Shown: positions 52,515-61,176 of the stretch, piece by piece | Position numbering within the stretch: position 1 is the stretch's first letter | Layout: every line of letters starts with the position of its first letter | Source: Natronoplasma sp964602715 | GTDB taxonomy: Archaea; Thermoplasmatota; Thermoplasmata; Halarchaeoplasmatales; Halarchaeoplasmataceae | Reading direction: 5' to 3' | Length of the DNA stretch: 64,000 nt | Assembly: GCA_964602715.1 (NCBI GenBank) | Contig: CAZRSB010000002.1 | Location: 15,509 to 79,508, forward strand | The notes under the pieces: generated by a model | Database searches by the model: none | What the model saw: only the letters and a program-made list of their open reading frames with translations | What the model was told of the DNA's origin: nothing | Made by a program: the position numbers and the translations under genes

Positions 52515-53468
52515 TCAGATGTTATAATATTTTTTATACCAATCTATGAACCTTTCTACACCTTCTTCTAAGTTAGTTTCAGGTTTAAAATCTAATTTTT
52601 CTTTTGATTTAGATATGTCTGCATAGGTCACTTTCACATCACCTGGCTGCATAGGTTTCATCTCTTTTTCAGCATTCATCCCAATACAATCTTCAAGGAT
52701 TTCTATGAAATCCATCAGCTCTACAGGAGTATTGTTTCCTAGGTTGAATATTTCGTAGTCAAATCTTTTATCTAGACTGGTAATAACTCCATCTACAATA
52801 TCATCGATGTATGTGAAATCTCTTTTCATATCTCCATAATTGTAAACGTCTATGGGTTCACCTTCAACAATTCGATCTGTAAATTTGAATAGAGCCATAT
52901 CAGGCCGACCCCAAGGGCCATAAACTGTAAAAAATCTTAATCCCGTACAAGGAATATCATAAAGATGACTGTAAGAGTGAGCCATGACTTCATTAGCCAC
53001 TTTGGTAGCGGCATAATAGGAAACCGGCCGATTCACATCATCTCCAACTCTATAGGGAACATCCTCATTACCTCCATAAACGGAAGATGATGAGGCGTAA
53101 ACGAGGTTTTCGATATTGTTATGTCTAGCCATTTCTAGAATGTTGGTAAAACCTTTAAGATTTGATTTCTCATATGCTTGAGGATTCTCCACAGAATACC
53201 TGACTCCCGCTTGTGCCGCAAGATGACATATCTTGTCTATTTTCTCCTTTTCAAATATCTTTTCCAATAATTCAGTATTGGTGATATCTTCATGGTAAAA
53301 ACAAAATTTATCATAATCCTCAAGTATCGAGTTTCTGTCCCATTTTAGCTGCTCTTCATAGTAATCGGTTACACTATCTACACCGATCACCTTTTTCCCC
53401 ATCTCCAGAAGTTCCCGTGAAACATGAAAACCGATGAATCCAGCAGATCCTGTAACAAGTATAGACAT
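52515..53468 (-). CDS. NAD-dependent nucleotide-sugar epimerase (UDP-glucuronate 4-epimerase-like)
   Basis: 317 residues of the extended SDR family. NAD motif GSAGFIGFHVS is at residue 7-17, and the catalytic YYAATK (Tyr-x3-Lys) near 150-155 follows the SSSSVYG serine. Conserved HLAAQAGVRYSVENPQAY and RFFTVYGPWGRPDMALFKFT place it with UDP-glucuronate 4-epimerases (GAE) rather than GalE. Substrate would be UDP-glucuronate or UDP-galacturonate for surface glycans, useful for glycosylating the N-x-S/T-rich surface proteins here. The reaction is inferred from family. Monocistronic. Confidence 0.87.
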   Translation of the reverse strand: MSILVTGSAGFIGFHVSRELLEMGKKVIGVDSVTDYYEEQLKWDRNSILEDYDKFCFYHEDITNTELLEKIFEKEKIDKICHLAAQAGVRYSVENPQAYEKSNLKGFTNILEMARHNNIENLVYASSSSVYGGNEDVPYRVGDDVNRPVSYYAATKVANEVMAHSYSHLYDIPCTGLRFFTVYGPWGRPDMALFKFTDRIVEGEPIDVYNYGDMKRDFTYIDDIVDGVITSLDKRFDYEIFNLGNNTPVELMDFIEILEDCIGMNAEKEMKPMQPGDVKVTYADISKSKEKLDFKPETNLEEGVERFIDWYKKYYNI

Positions 53469-53557
53469 GATTATGTAATAAATTTGATATTATTTAAAAC
53501 CATGTCAAATCTCATCACTATGATACTAGATTTTTTGGGATAGGTCTCTTTTCTTTG

Positions 53558-54751
53558 TTAAAATTGACCAGGGATTCCTTTTGCTTGTTCTTCCAGATCT
53601 ATCTCTTCGCCTTCGATGAATACTTTTTCTACTCTAGACTTTAATTCTAAAGGATCTCCGTCAAATACTACAAGATCTGCATCTTTTCCTTTTTCTATTG
53701 ATCCCACTCTGTCTTCGATACCACATATTTCAGCAGCATTTATTGTGATAGCTTTCAACGCCTCTCTTTTTTCCATACCCTCTCTTACAGCGTAAGCTGC
53801 CAATAAGGGTAGGTATTTGATCGGGTCAGCAGGGGAATCTGTCATTATAGCTACTTTGACTCCTTTTTCTGCTAATATACCTGGAGTTCTAAAGCTCAGT
53901 TCCTCCATCTCTCTCTTGGGTCTAGAGGAAAGGGCAGGTCCAAAAACAACTGGGATGTCCTTCTCAGCTAGAAAATCTGCTATTTTATGCCCCTCGGTAC
54001 AATGTTCTATTATTAGTTCAAAACCGAACTCTTCAGATATTCTGACTGCTGAAGCTATGTCATCTGCTCTGTGTGCATGAATTCTTCCTGGAATTTCATC
54101 TTTGAGAAGTGGCAATATCGCCTCTAATTTGAAATTCTTTTCTATCTCTTCTTCTGTATCTTCTTCAAGTTTTTTCATATATTCTGATGCCTCAAAAAGC
54201 TTCTCCCTGATGAGTCCTGCAGTACTCATCCTAGTTGATGGCATCTTCTTTTGATCTTTATATACTCTTTTCGGATTTTCTCCTGTTGCCATTTTGAGAC
54301 CTGTAGGCTCTTTAATTATAAGATCATCTACTATCTTCGATCCTGCGGTTTTCATAGAAGTGAACTTGCCTCCTATGGGGTTGGCGGACCCTGGTCCGAC
54401 ATTTATAGAAGTTATACCTGAGCTGACTGCTTCTTTTAAAGCGATGCCATCAGGATTGATCCCATCTAAAGCTCTAAGATGAGGAGTTATTGGATCATAC
54501 AATTCGTTTGTATCATCTCCTTCCCATCCTTCTCCTTCTTCAAAGATTCCGACATGGCAGTGTGCATCAATCATACCAGGTATCACTCTTTTTCCTTCTA
54601 AGTCTATCTTTTCATAATCTTCTGGTATGTCCAAGTCTTCTCCTTTATCTTCTATTTTTCCATCTTTTATAAGAATAGATCCTTCAAACTCTGGCTGAGT
54701 TATAGGATCAATTTTGGCATTTATCAACGCTTTCATACTATCTAAAATCAC
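53558..54751 (-). CDS. Amidohydrolase (imidazolonepropionase/dihydroorotase-like superfamily)
   Basis: 397 residues. The metal motif GMIDAHCHVG (HxH) is near 58-67. Later ligands are in IHAHRADDI (His) and ELIIEHCTEGH (His), and the catalytic Asp in VAIMTDSPAD. N- and C-terminal strands (ALINAKIDPITQPEFEGSIL, VVFDGDPLELKSRVEKVFIEG) form the composite beta-sandwich. The family hydrolyses C-N bonds; the closest types act on N-acyl or imidazolone-like substrates, but no specific substrate is readable. An unusual flexible insert (about 180-200, EDTEEEIEKNFKL) is present. Monocistronic. Confidence 0.88.
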   Translation of the reverse strand: MILDSMKALINAKIDPITQPEFEGSILIKDGKIEDKGEDLDIPEDYEKIDLEGKRVIPGMIDAHCHVGIFEEGEGWEGDDTNELYDPITPHLRALDGINPDGIALKEAVSSGITSINVGPGSANPIGGKFTSMKTAGSKIVDDLIIKEPTGLKMATGENPKRVYKDQKKMPSTRMSTAGLIREKLFEASEYMKKLEEDTEEEIEKNFKLEAILPLLKDEIPGRIHAHRADDIASAVRISEEFGFELIIEHCTEGHKIADFLAEKDIPVVFGPALSSRPKREMEELSFRTPGILAEKGVKVAIMTDSPADPIKYLPLLAAYAVREGMEKREALKAITINAAEICGIEDRVGSIEKGKDADLVVFDGDPLELKSRVEKVFIEGEEIDLEEQAKGIPGQF

Positions 54752-54787
54752 TAGTGTTAAAGTTTAATAAAAATATTCCTCTAAATC

Positions 54788-55816
54788 TCAATCTTTTTCT
54801 ATCAAGTTTTCTAAAGCCTCGAGTCTTTCATCTAATTTTTCTCTTTTTCTCTCCAGTTCCTTCTGCTTTTTTTCCTTTTCTTCATCTATTTCATCTGGTG
54901 TTGATTCAATACCTGTAAATGTCCTTATGATTTTGGCCCCTACTTGTTTGATCAATCCTTTTGATTCGAGGCTTTCTATTATCTCTTGAAGGGTTTCGTT
55001 TTCAAGCTCGATAATAGAACTCAACTGCTGCAATGGTATAGTTATTTCTTCTTTTTCTTCGTCATCCTCTATCTCTTCCATCGATTTTAGAAATTTTTTC
55101 TCTTCAAGGGAAAGTTCCTCGGTACGTTCAATAACTTCTTCGTCCAAATAATCTGTATAAAAGAAATCAGTCACCAATTCTAACGGGATCTCAGTTGAAT
55201 AAACTAGATCAACTTTTAGCCCTTCTTCATTTTCATGAAATATCTTTAAATTTACTCTTTTGCGTTTGGTAATAGGGTTTAATCTTAATACGTTTTCAGA
55301 AGGTATCGTAGAAACGATTTCTCCATTGATATCTTCTATCCTTAGCGTATTGTCTTCCCCTATTTTAAAGATGCCCTCGTTCCACCCAGTATTAGAAGTG
55401 GAACCGTTTTCCAATCGATATGAAGTTATGTACCAAATATTTGCGTCTTTAACGATCTGTCTCAATAATCTTTTTTTGAGTATTTCTTTTGCTCTAGTGC
55501 TTCTATTTTTGATCAGCCCTAGAAAATCACCTTTTTTAGTTCTGTAATTAAAAGTTAATACTTTAGGCGAGTCTGCTTTAGGATGTTGACATACTCTATC
55601 CAAATAATAGATATCATGTACTCTTATTGATTTTCTTTTTTTCTTTTGTCCATAAATTAAATTGTTATCAGTGAGCTTAATTTTCATTGGAATCCAATCT
55701 TCATCCTCGTATATATCTTCGCCTGTTTCTGTTTGTTTTCCAGCAGGAATTATAGCTCTTGCGACCCTGTTGTAAAAGAATTTCTTTTGGCCCATTTTAG
55801 ATGCCGAATTAGCCAT
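54788..55816 (-). CDS. CheF-like archaeal taxis protein (tentative)
   Basis: 342 residues. The N-terminal ~200 residues form two beta-rich PH-like units: WIPMKIKLTDNNLIYGQKKK with SIRVHDIYYLD, then TGWNEGIFKIGEDNTLRIED and GEIVSTIPSENVLRL. A winged-helix-like region (ITIPLQQLSSIIELENETLQEIIESLESKG in parts) and a C-terminal coiled coil (KEKKQKELERKREKLDERLEALENLI) follow. The layout matches CheF-arch proteins that link CheY to the archaellum. However, no chemotaxis or archaellum genes are in the window, and motifs are weak. Upstream are tandem TATA-like copies at 55869-55891. Confidence 0.5.
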   Translation of the reverse strand: MANSASKMGQKKFFYNRVARAIIPAGKQTETGEDIYEDEDWIPMKIKLTDNNLIYGQKKKRKSIRVHDIYYLDRVCQHPKADSPKVLTFNYRTKKGDFLGLIKNRSTRAKEILKKRLLRQIVKDANIWYITSYRLENGSTSNTGWNEGIFKIGEDNTLRIEDINGEIVSTIPSENVLRLNPITKRKRVNLKIFHENEEGLKVDLVYSTEIPLELVTDFFYTDYLDEEVIERTEELSLEEKKFLKSMEEIEDDEEKEEITIPLQQLSSIIELENETLQEIIESLESKGLIKQVGAKIIRTFTGIESTPDEIDEEKEKKQKELERKREKLDERLEALENLIEKD

Positions 55817-55868
55817 ATTTATTAACCCTTATCAAGTGAAATTAAATTGTTTTTGTAATTTTGCTAAG

Positions 55869-55891
55869 GTTATATACGAGAGTTATATACG
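55869..55891 (-). promoter_or_regulatory. Tandem TATA-like repeats upstream of the CheF-like gene
   Basis: Two exact copies of GTATATAAC (read on the minus strand as CGTATATAAC) 13 bases apart, about 55-75 bases before the ATG. Either box would give a leader of ~30-50 bases. They may be alternative promoters or regulator half-sites. Confidence 0.5.
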
Positions 55892-55962
55892 CCAATTACA
55901 ATGAAATATGTGCTGTAAACGTACTTATACTTTTCTTTTATTTTTGAAATTTTTACCCCTTC

Positions 55963-56718
55963 TCAAATAGAAGTTGATGAAGGAATGAATTCAGTTTTGA
56001 TTTCGAAATCGTCTTCGATGATTCCTTTTAATTTTTTAACTCCGAGTGTTTCAGTGGCGTAATGTCCTGCAAAGATCAAAGCCATGTCCCTATCGATAGC
56101 TTCATTATAAGTCGTGTATGTTCTTTCTCCTGTTATCAAAAGTTCAGCACCATTCTCTTTTGCTGATTTTAAGGCTTGTCCACCTTTCCCTGTTAATATA
56201 CCCACCTTTTTTACTTTTTTATCTCCTTTAATCACATTGGTTTTAGTAGCTAACTCAGTTTCTAAAGTTTTAGCCAGATCCATAACTTTTTTAGAAGACT
56301 CAAAGGTCGCCATCCTAGCTATTTTTGTATCGTTGTACTTCATGAAAGGTTCCTCAATCTTTGCTCCTAAGATTCGAGCCAATTCCACATTATTTCCTAC
56401 TTCGGGATGAATATCCAACGGGAGATGTGCTGCATACAATCCAATATCGTTTTTTATCAATTTTTTGATGATAATATAATCTTTACCCGTTAGAGGACCT
56501 AGGCCTTCTCCCCATATCAACCCATGATGGACAAGTAATAAGTCTGCTTCTGATACTACGGCATTTTCCACAATATCCTTTCTTACGTCGACGGCGAAGG
56601 CGATCTTTTCCACTTCAGTAGGAGCATCGACCTGAACTCCGTTCTTACTCTCATCTTTGACATCCTCGATGTTAAGAAAATCATCTAAAAAATTGATCAG
56701 TTTTGAATCACTTATCAT
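55963..56718 (-). CDS. Nif3-like dinuclear metal-centre protein
   Basis: 251 residues of the NIF3/YbgI family. Metal ligands appear in LLVHHGLIWGEGL (two His), AAHLPLDIHPEVGNN (His and Asp) and near the end in FAGHYATETLGVKKL (His and Glu). GELLITGERTYTTYNE-type segment (AELLITGERTY) is characteristic. Homologues bind two metal ions and form a ring; a GTP cyclohydrolase-like role was proposed. True activity remains open. The short version without the PII-like insert is present. It is divergent from the M55 peptidase. Confidence 0.94.
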   Translation of the reverse strand: MISDSKLINFLDDFLNIEDVKDESKNGVQVDAPTEVEKIAFAVDVRKDIVENAVVSEADLLLVHHGLIWGEGLGPLTGKDYIIIKKLIKNDIGLYAAHLPLDIHPEVGNNVELARILGAKIEEPFMKYNDTKIARMATFESSKKVMDLAKTLETELATKTNVIKGDKKVKKVGILTGKGGQALKSAKENGAELLITGERTYTTYNEAIDRDMALIFAGHYATETLGVKKLKGIIEDDFEIKTEFIPSSTSI

Positions 56719-56877
56719 TTCGACACCATCGGGAAAAGAAGGGTAATAAACTACATATCCCTTTCGGTTTATTTTTGGATTTCAAAAAATTGTATTGAAT
56801 CGGGAGGGGGAAGATAAAGCTTGATCAACATTGAAAAATATTATAAAACATTAATCTGTTTCTCCACCGGTGAAAAG

Positions 56878-57693
56878 ATGAAATATTTGTTCTCAGTCGA
56901 TATTGAAGGAATATCGGGAGTGGTCTCAGGACCTCAATGCAAGATGGATTCAAAAGAATACGATAGAGCTCAAGAACTGATGACTAAAGAAGCGAATGCT
57001 GCAGCGAAAGGTGCCTTTGGTGCTGGAGCTGAACACGTTTACATCACCGATGGCCATGGTAAGATGAGAAATATAATCGTAGAAGATCTAGATGAAAGAG
57101 TAGAACTCTTTAGTGGCAGACCAAAATTGCTTTCCCAGATGGAAGGTCTTAGGGAAGAGCTTGACGGGGTAGGTTATGTGGGCTATCACAGCTCGGCTCA
57201 CAGTCAAGGAACTCTCTCACATACTTACTCAGGTGCTGTAGTAGATAAATTGATGATCGGAGATGTTATGGCAAGTGAGTTCGCTATGAATTCGTTTCTA
57301 GCAGCACAATATGATGTGCCTGTTTTCTTCGTAGCTGGTGATGACGAAATAATCAGAGAAGCCAAAGAACTCTATCCTGATATCCCTCATGTACAGACGA
57401 AAAAGGCTACCGGGCGTTACAGTGCAAAATGTAGACATCCCAAGATAGTCAGGGAGGAAATAAAAGAAGAAGTAAAAGAGGCTATCAGCGATGATATGGG
57501 TAAAATAATAGAACCTGATGATACGTGCTATCATGTTAGATTTAAAGATGCCGGAAAATTGGACAATGTGGAGCTTCTCCCATCAGTCGAACGAACTGGT
57601 CCAAAAGAATTCATGATAGATACAGGCGATCTCGAGACAAACTACAAAGTTTTCAGAGCCTCTACGATGCTAGCTACAGTAGATTCCCAATAG
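56878..57693 (+). CDS. M55-family D-aminopeptidase (DppA-like)
   Basis: 271 residues. The start ATG 56878 follows ribosome site GGTGA and puts the conserved SVDIEGISGVVS at residue 5; an upstream TTG-started extension is unlikely. Metal ligands: Asp and Glu in VDIEG, Asp-His in YITDGHGKMRN, His in GYVGYHSSAHSQG (about 105) and Glu in ASEFAMNSFLA. DppA-type enzymes release D-amino acids from peptides. In this window it complements the dpp-type importer at the left end and the M32 carboxypeptidase. RDD-protein gene follows after 18 bases, probably in operon. Confidence 0.94.
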   Translation: MKYLFSVDIEGISGVVSGPQCKMDSKEYDRAQELMTKEANAAAKGAFGAGAEHVYITDGHGKMRNIIVEDLDERVELFSGRPKLLSQMEGLREELDGVGYVGYHSSAHSQGTLSHTYSGAVVDKLMIGDVMASEFAMNSFLAAQYDVPVFFVAGDDEIIREAKELYPDIPHVQTKKATGRYSAKCRHPKIVREEIKEEVKEAISDDMGKIIEPDDTCYHVRFKDAGKLDNVELLPSVERTGPKEFMIDTGDLETNYKVFRASTMLATVDSQ

Positions 57694-57711
57694 AAGAGAA
57701 GAGGTTTAAAT

Positions 57712-58263
57712 TTGGATCAGTTCCACCCTAGGAAATTAAATCATGCTTCTGTATTTCGCCGGATCCTAGCTTATATCATAGATAGTCTATTAGTTGTGAT
57801 ATTGGTCTTCATCGCAGGTTGGGTTTTTGCTGCTATCGGTATGATATCATTCCAATATCTTATGAATGGTGGCGTCCTATACGGTGATTTCATCCGGGGA
57901 GGTGGATTTTCTGTCTTATATTTGTTTTTTGTAAACGGTCTAATCCTTGCGTATTTTACTATTTTTGAATCTAAAAAAGGTTGGGGAGCTACTCCTGGGA
58001 AAAGATTGATGAATATTAAGGTAGTCAACGATTATGGCAGAAAAATATCGATAGGAGCTTCATTTTTAAGGAATCTTTTGAGATTTATCTGGTCGATCCC
58101 CTGTATAGGTATATTTATCATTATAATTGATGTTCTGTTGGTGGCCGAAAAAGATGCTCGGATCGGCGATATGTTAGCACAAACAGCTGTGATAAAACAA
58201 CAACCTACTTCTTACAGGGAACAAATGCAATCAAATAAGGATGATTTCATTTATAAAAGATGA
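57712..58263 (+). CDS. RDD-family membrane protein
   Basis: 183 residues. RDD domain starts at VFRRILAYIIDSLLVVILV (the Arg-Asp pattern: R-x-x-A-x-x-I-D) and includes the second conserved region GATPGKRLMNIKVVNDYGRKIS. C-terminal RNLLRFIWSIPCIGIFIII has the final helix, and DARIGDMLAQTAVI is the last motif. About four membrane segments. Function undefined in the family, sometimes Na+/H+ related. Start is TTG at 57712, with ribosome site GAGGTT 5 bases before. Second gene of the M55 operon. Confidence 0.88.
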   Translation: MDQFHPRKLNHASVFRRILAYIIDSLLVVILVFIAGWVFAAIGMISFQYLMNGGVLYGDFIRGGGFSVLYLFFVNGLILAYFTIFESKKGWGATPGKRLMNIKVVNDYGRKISIGASFLRNLLRFIWSIPCIGIFIIIIDVLLVAEKDARIGDMLAQTAVIKQQPTSYREQMQSNKDDFIYKR

Positions 58264-58326
58264 ATATCTCTTGCAGAAAAGTAAAAAGTTTATATTCTAT
58301 GTCTACTGTATGATAAATCAGATATC

Positions 58327-58461
58327 ATGGCTTTAGATTCAGCGAGATGTCATTTCTGCAGGAACTGGACGGATGAATATAGGAGAGTAGGAGATAAGAG
58401 TATTTGCAGAGATTGTTTGGATGAATTCATTGGGATAATAAAAGAGGAATTGGAATCATAA
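58327..58461 (+). CDS. 44-residue zinc-ribbon microprotein
   Basis: A small frame from ATG 58327 with two cysteine knuckles (RCHFCRNW and SICRDCLDEF), 22 residues apart, of the treble-clef/ribbon type. The remaining residues are charged. It resembles the knuckle pair of the hef-associated protein at 6957. An AT-rich stretch about 30 bases upstream (TTTATATTC) is a likely TATA box. It ends overlapping the TatD-type gene by 6 bases, tail to tail. Function unknown. Confidence 0.75.
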   Translation: MALDSARCHFCRNWTDEYRRVGDKSICRDCLDEFIGIIKEELES

Positions 58462-59313
58462 CTCTATTTCAACATCGTAAATTTTTTCAGCATTTTTTTT
58501 ATGGATACTCCATATATCCTTTTTTGAGAGCACACCTTCGTCTAGCAATTTGAGCGTTTTTTTAGGGACATTTTTGATGCCTAGTACCGCTCCTGGCCGG
58601 TTAGGATCGTCTAGATAATCTGTTTCAAGCAGGAATCTTTTTCCCTTTGAGATCGCTTCCCGCAAATTATTTTCGTTTGCTAGGATAGAGGGGAATAATC
58701 CATGATTTTCTTTTTCTTTAACTAATGGAGGGCAATAATGTTTTATGATCTTGCTCCTTTCCAGACCTACTTTATCTGCTCTCTGGCCTATTTCTTTACA
58801 TATGGCAGGCGTAGTAGATTCCGTATGTAAAACTACAGGACAATCTTTTTCGACGGCTAGTTCCATACCGTATTCCATAATTCTATTTGAGGTTTCAATG
58901 ATCTCTTCTGGCACATCAAAATGAGGTCTCCCTATTTCTCCCAAACCGACGACCCTCTCTTTCTCTAGGTATTCGGCAGCTAAACCCATACCCTTTTTTA
59001 AGATATTTTCTGCTTTTTCAAGTCCAACTTTTTTGTTTAACTCTACAAGATCAGCAGGATAAGGTCCTAACGTGACAAAGATTTTGACATCGGTTTTCTT
59101 TTCACATTTTTCCGCCAATCTGACAGTTCTTTTGTAAATAGGTTCGTAACCTTTTTCAAGCCAGTTTCTTAGATCATGATATGGTAGGTGTGATAAGATC
59201 AGATGTGATCCTCCGGCCTTTTTAAATCGCTTAACGGCATTGACATTGTCTCCCCTCTCTTGAAGATGGATGTGATTATCGAGGATTGGAAAATCAGGTT
59301 CATTCATTGACAT
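58456..59313 (-). CDS. TatD-like metal-dependent hydrolase
   Basis: 285 residues. Metal ligands: HIH in PILDNHIHLQERG (residue 13-15), Glu in GLGEIGRPHF (about 124), His in PVVLHTEST and His in KIIKHYCPP, and Asp in LLETDYLDDPNRPG. That is the complete TatD/amidohydrolase pattern. Archaeal homologues are assigned TatD-related hydrolase, possibly DNase, but the substrate has not been shown. The start codon is ambiguous between two nearby ATGs (MSMNEP). Monocistronic. Confidence 0.9.
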   Translation of the reverse strand: MSMNEPDFPILDNHIHLQERGDNVNAVKRFKKAGGSHLILSHLPYHDLRNWLEKGYEPIYKRTVRLAEKCEKKTDVKIFVTLGPYPADLVELNKKVGLEKAENILKKGMGLAAEYLEKERVVGLGEIGRPHFDVPEEIIETSNRIMEYGMELAVEKDCPVVLHTESTTPAICKEIGQRADKVGLERSKIIKHYCPPLVKEKENHGLFPSILANENNLREAISKGKRFLLETDYLDDPNRPGAVLGIKNVPKKTLKLLDEGVLSKKDIWSIHKKNAEKIYDVEIEL

Positions 59314-59462
59314 GCAACGGATTATACAATACTAGTTTAAGACATTTTTTGATTTGAAGATAATGGTATTTATAAAAAAATGCCTTTTCAGGATACTACC
59401 GCCTTTTCTAATACTGAAAAAGTGTTTAATATCACTTCTCGCTTAAATGTGACAAGATCAAA

Positions 59463-60017
59463 ATGATAAAGAGAAAATTGATTTTTACATTTGGTATAAT
59501 ATTAATCATCATCGGTTTGATTTTTTCTGTATTTAATGGTGTTTATTTGTTTGAAGTTTTTTCGAATCCAGAATCAGAAGCCTTACACACGATTGATTTC
59601 AAGGATGTCGATGAGGGTGATGAAAGTTTTACCTTAGGTGAGGGGTCCTATGAGGTTTGGATAGAAGGAGAAGATAATGAGTTTGAGGATCTAGATGTAG
59701 TCGATGAAGGAGGGATCTCGGTTTTCCATGTCTCAGACCATACCGAGACTATGAGTGAGGATGACCGGCACTTTGAAAAAGCTGGAACTCTAGAGATCGA
59801 AAAAGTGGGTAATTACACTATCATTTGTGAAGAATCACATGTCTATTATATCACAGAGCCTCTACCAGGAGTCTTCGAAGTGATAAAAAGAGTAATATTT
59901 TTAATAGTATCTCTGAGTATTTTTCTGATCGGTGTACTTATCTTAGTGATATACTGGGAAAAAAGTAAAAAGGAAAAAAAGAGAGATCGTGAATTCTCAA
60001 ATGGGAGGAGAGTTTAA
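59463..60017 (+). CDS. Unknown two-pass membrane protein
   Basis: 184 residues. N-terminal helix (LIFTFGIILIIIGLIFSVFN), an acidic external domain of ~110 residues with beta strands (ESFTLGEGSYEVWIEGED, KVGNYTIICEESHVYYI), a second helix near the C-terminus (VIFLIVSLSIFLIGVLILVI) and a basic tail KKEKKRDREF. Not recognised. It resembles in plan the 61114 and 1740 proteins, but no sequence similarity is evident. The gene overlaps the region before the geranylgeranyl reductase start by a few bases, suggesting an operon. Confidence 0.75.
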   Translation: MIKRKLIFTFGIILIIIGLIFSVFNGVYLFEVFSNPESEALHTIDFKDVDEGDESFTLGEGSYEVWIEGEDNEFEDLDVVDEGGISVFHVSDHTETMSEDDRHFEKAGTLEIEKVGNYTIICEESHVYYITEPLPGVFEVIKRVIFLIVSLSIFLIGVLILVIYWEKSKKEKKRDREFSNGRRV

Positions 60018-60021
60018 AAAA

Positions 60022-61176
60022 ATGGACATCGATGTCTTGATTGTAGGTGCGGGTCCTGCGGGCTTGAGAATGGCTAAAAATACAGCAGATGCAGGATATA
60101 GAACTCTCGTTTTAGAAAAGAGAAGAGCTATAGGTGAACCAGTACAATGTGCTGGGTTGGTGAGTTCTAGAGTTATCTCGATGACGGAGACAGAGCATGC
60201 TTTTGATTTTCCACGAAAAGCTGTTGTCATTTCACCCTTAGGGAATAAACTAGAAATAAAGACTGAAATGCAAAAAGCTGCGATAATAAATAGAAGCAAA
60301 TTTGATAAAGAAATGGCTTCAAAGGCGGTCAAAGCAGGTGCTAGAATAGAACTCAATTGTATAGTCATCGACACAACATATGATAAAATTGGCGGAAATA
60401 GGAAGATCAAATACTCTAAAGAGGGCGAACAAAAAACTATAGATGCCAAGATAGTGATAGGGGCAGATGGTCCTTCATCTATTGTTAGACGTTCTGCCGG
60501 GATGTGCGGTCCTGAGGAGATATTAAGTGGAGTACAAGCAGTTGTTTCATCAGAAGACAAAAGTGTTAAAATTCATCTCGGAAGAGACATAGCCCCTAGT
60601 TTTTTTTTATATGAGCTTCCTTTCAAAACTGGTAAGTTGATAGGATTGGCTAGTAATGATGGCAAAGCCTATCAACATCTCATGAAGTTTTTGAAAAAAA
60701 AGGGATATAACGATAAAATAATTAGCTTTCTTTCGGGAACGATCCCTCTGGGAAATTTAGATCAAATCGTAAGTGATAGATTGTGTTTGATAGGTGATGC
60801 TGCCAGCCAGGTAAAACCCCTTTCTGGAGGAGGCATCTATTTTGGTTTAAAAGGAGCAGATATCTGCTCTGAGATAGTCATCGATGCTCTGAATGAAAAC
60901 AAAATATCTCGAAGGTGTCTCTTAGAGTATCAAAATAAATGGAATAAACAATTTGGAAAGCAAATTTCGAAGGAGATGAAGATAAGGAAAGCATTCAAAA
61001 AAATGGATGATAAAGAGATAGATGATATCATCGAAATTTTAGATAGAAGAAAAGTAAGAGAGTTGATAGGGAAAAAGGGGGATATGGATAACCACTCAAA
61101 GCTTATACCCTCTCTAATCAAAACGTCTCCTGAACTTCTCAAATTTACTGGTACATTTTTCAAGACTATCTTTTAG
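60022..61176 (+). CDS. Geranylgeranyl reductase (digeranylgeranylglycerophospholipid reductase-like)
   Basis: 384 residues. FAD motif DVLIVGAGPAGLRMA begins at residue 4, and RAIGEPVQCAGLVS contains the family's conserved Cys. GADGPSSIVRR and LIGDAASQVKPLSGGGIYFGL complete the flavin-binding parts. GGR enzymes saturate the isoprenoid chains of archaeal membrane lipids, and are flavoproteins bound to the membrane surface. The ATG at 60022 follows GGGAGGAG (60003-60010). Its last 63 bases overlap the convergent gene 61114-61842. The exact physiological substrate may also be a quinone-type isoprenoid. Confidence 0.92.
   Translation: MDIDVLIVGAGPAGLRMAKNTADAGYRTLVLEKRRAIGEPVQCAGLVSSRVISMTETEHAFDFPRKAVVISPLGNKLEIKTEMQKAAIINRSKFDKEMASKAVKAGARIELNCIVIDTTYDKIGGNRKIKYSKEGEQKTIDAKIVIGADGPSSIVRRSAGMCGPEEILSGVQAVVSSEDKSVKIHLGRDIAPSFFLYELPFKTGKLIGLASNDGKAYQHLMKFLKKKGYNDKIISFLSGTIPLGNLDQIVSDRLCLIGDAASQVKPLSGGGIYFGLKGADICSEIVIDALNENKISRRCLLEYQNKWNKQFGKQISKEMKIRKAFKKMDDKEIDDIIEILDRRKVRELIGKKGDMDNHSKLIPSLIKTSPELLKFTGTFFKTIF

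Noticed and set aside
55869..55891. CRISPR-like repeats
   Set aside because: Only two short copies with no spacer array. No other regularly spaced repeats or cas genes were seen in the window.
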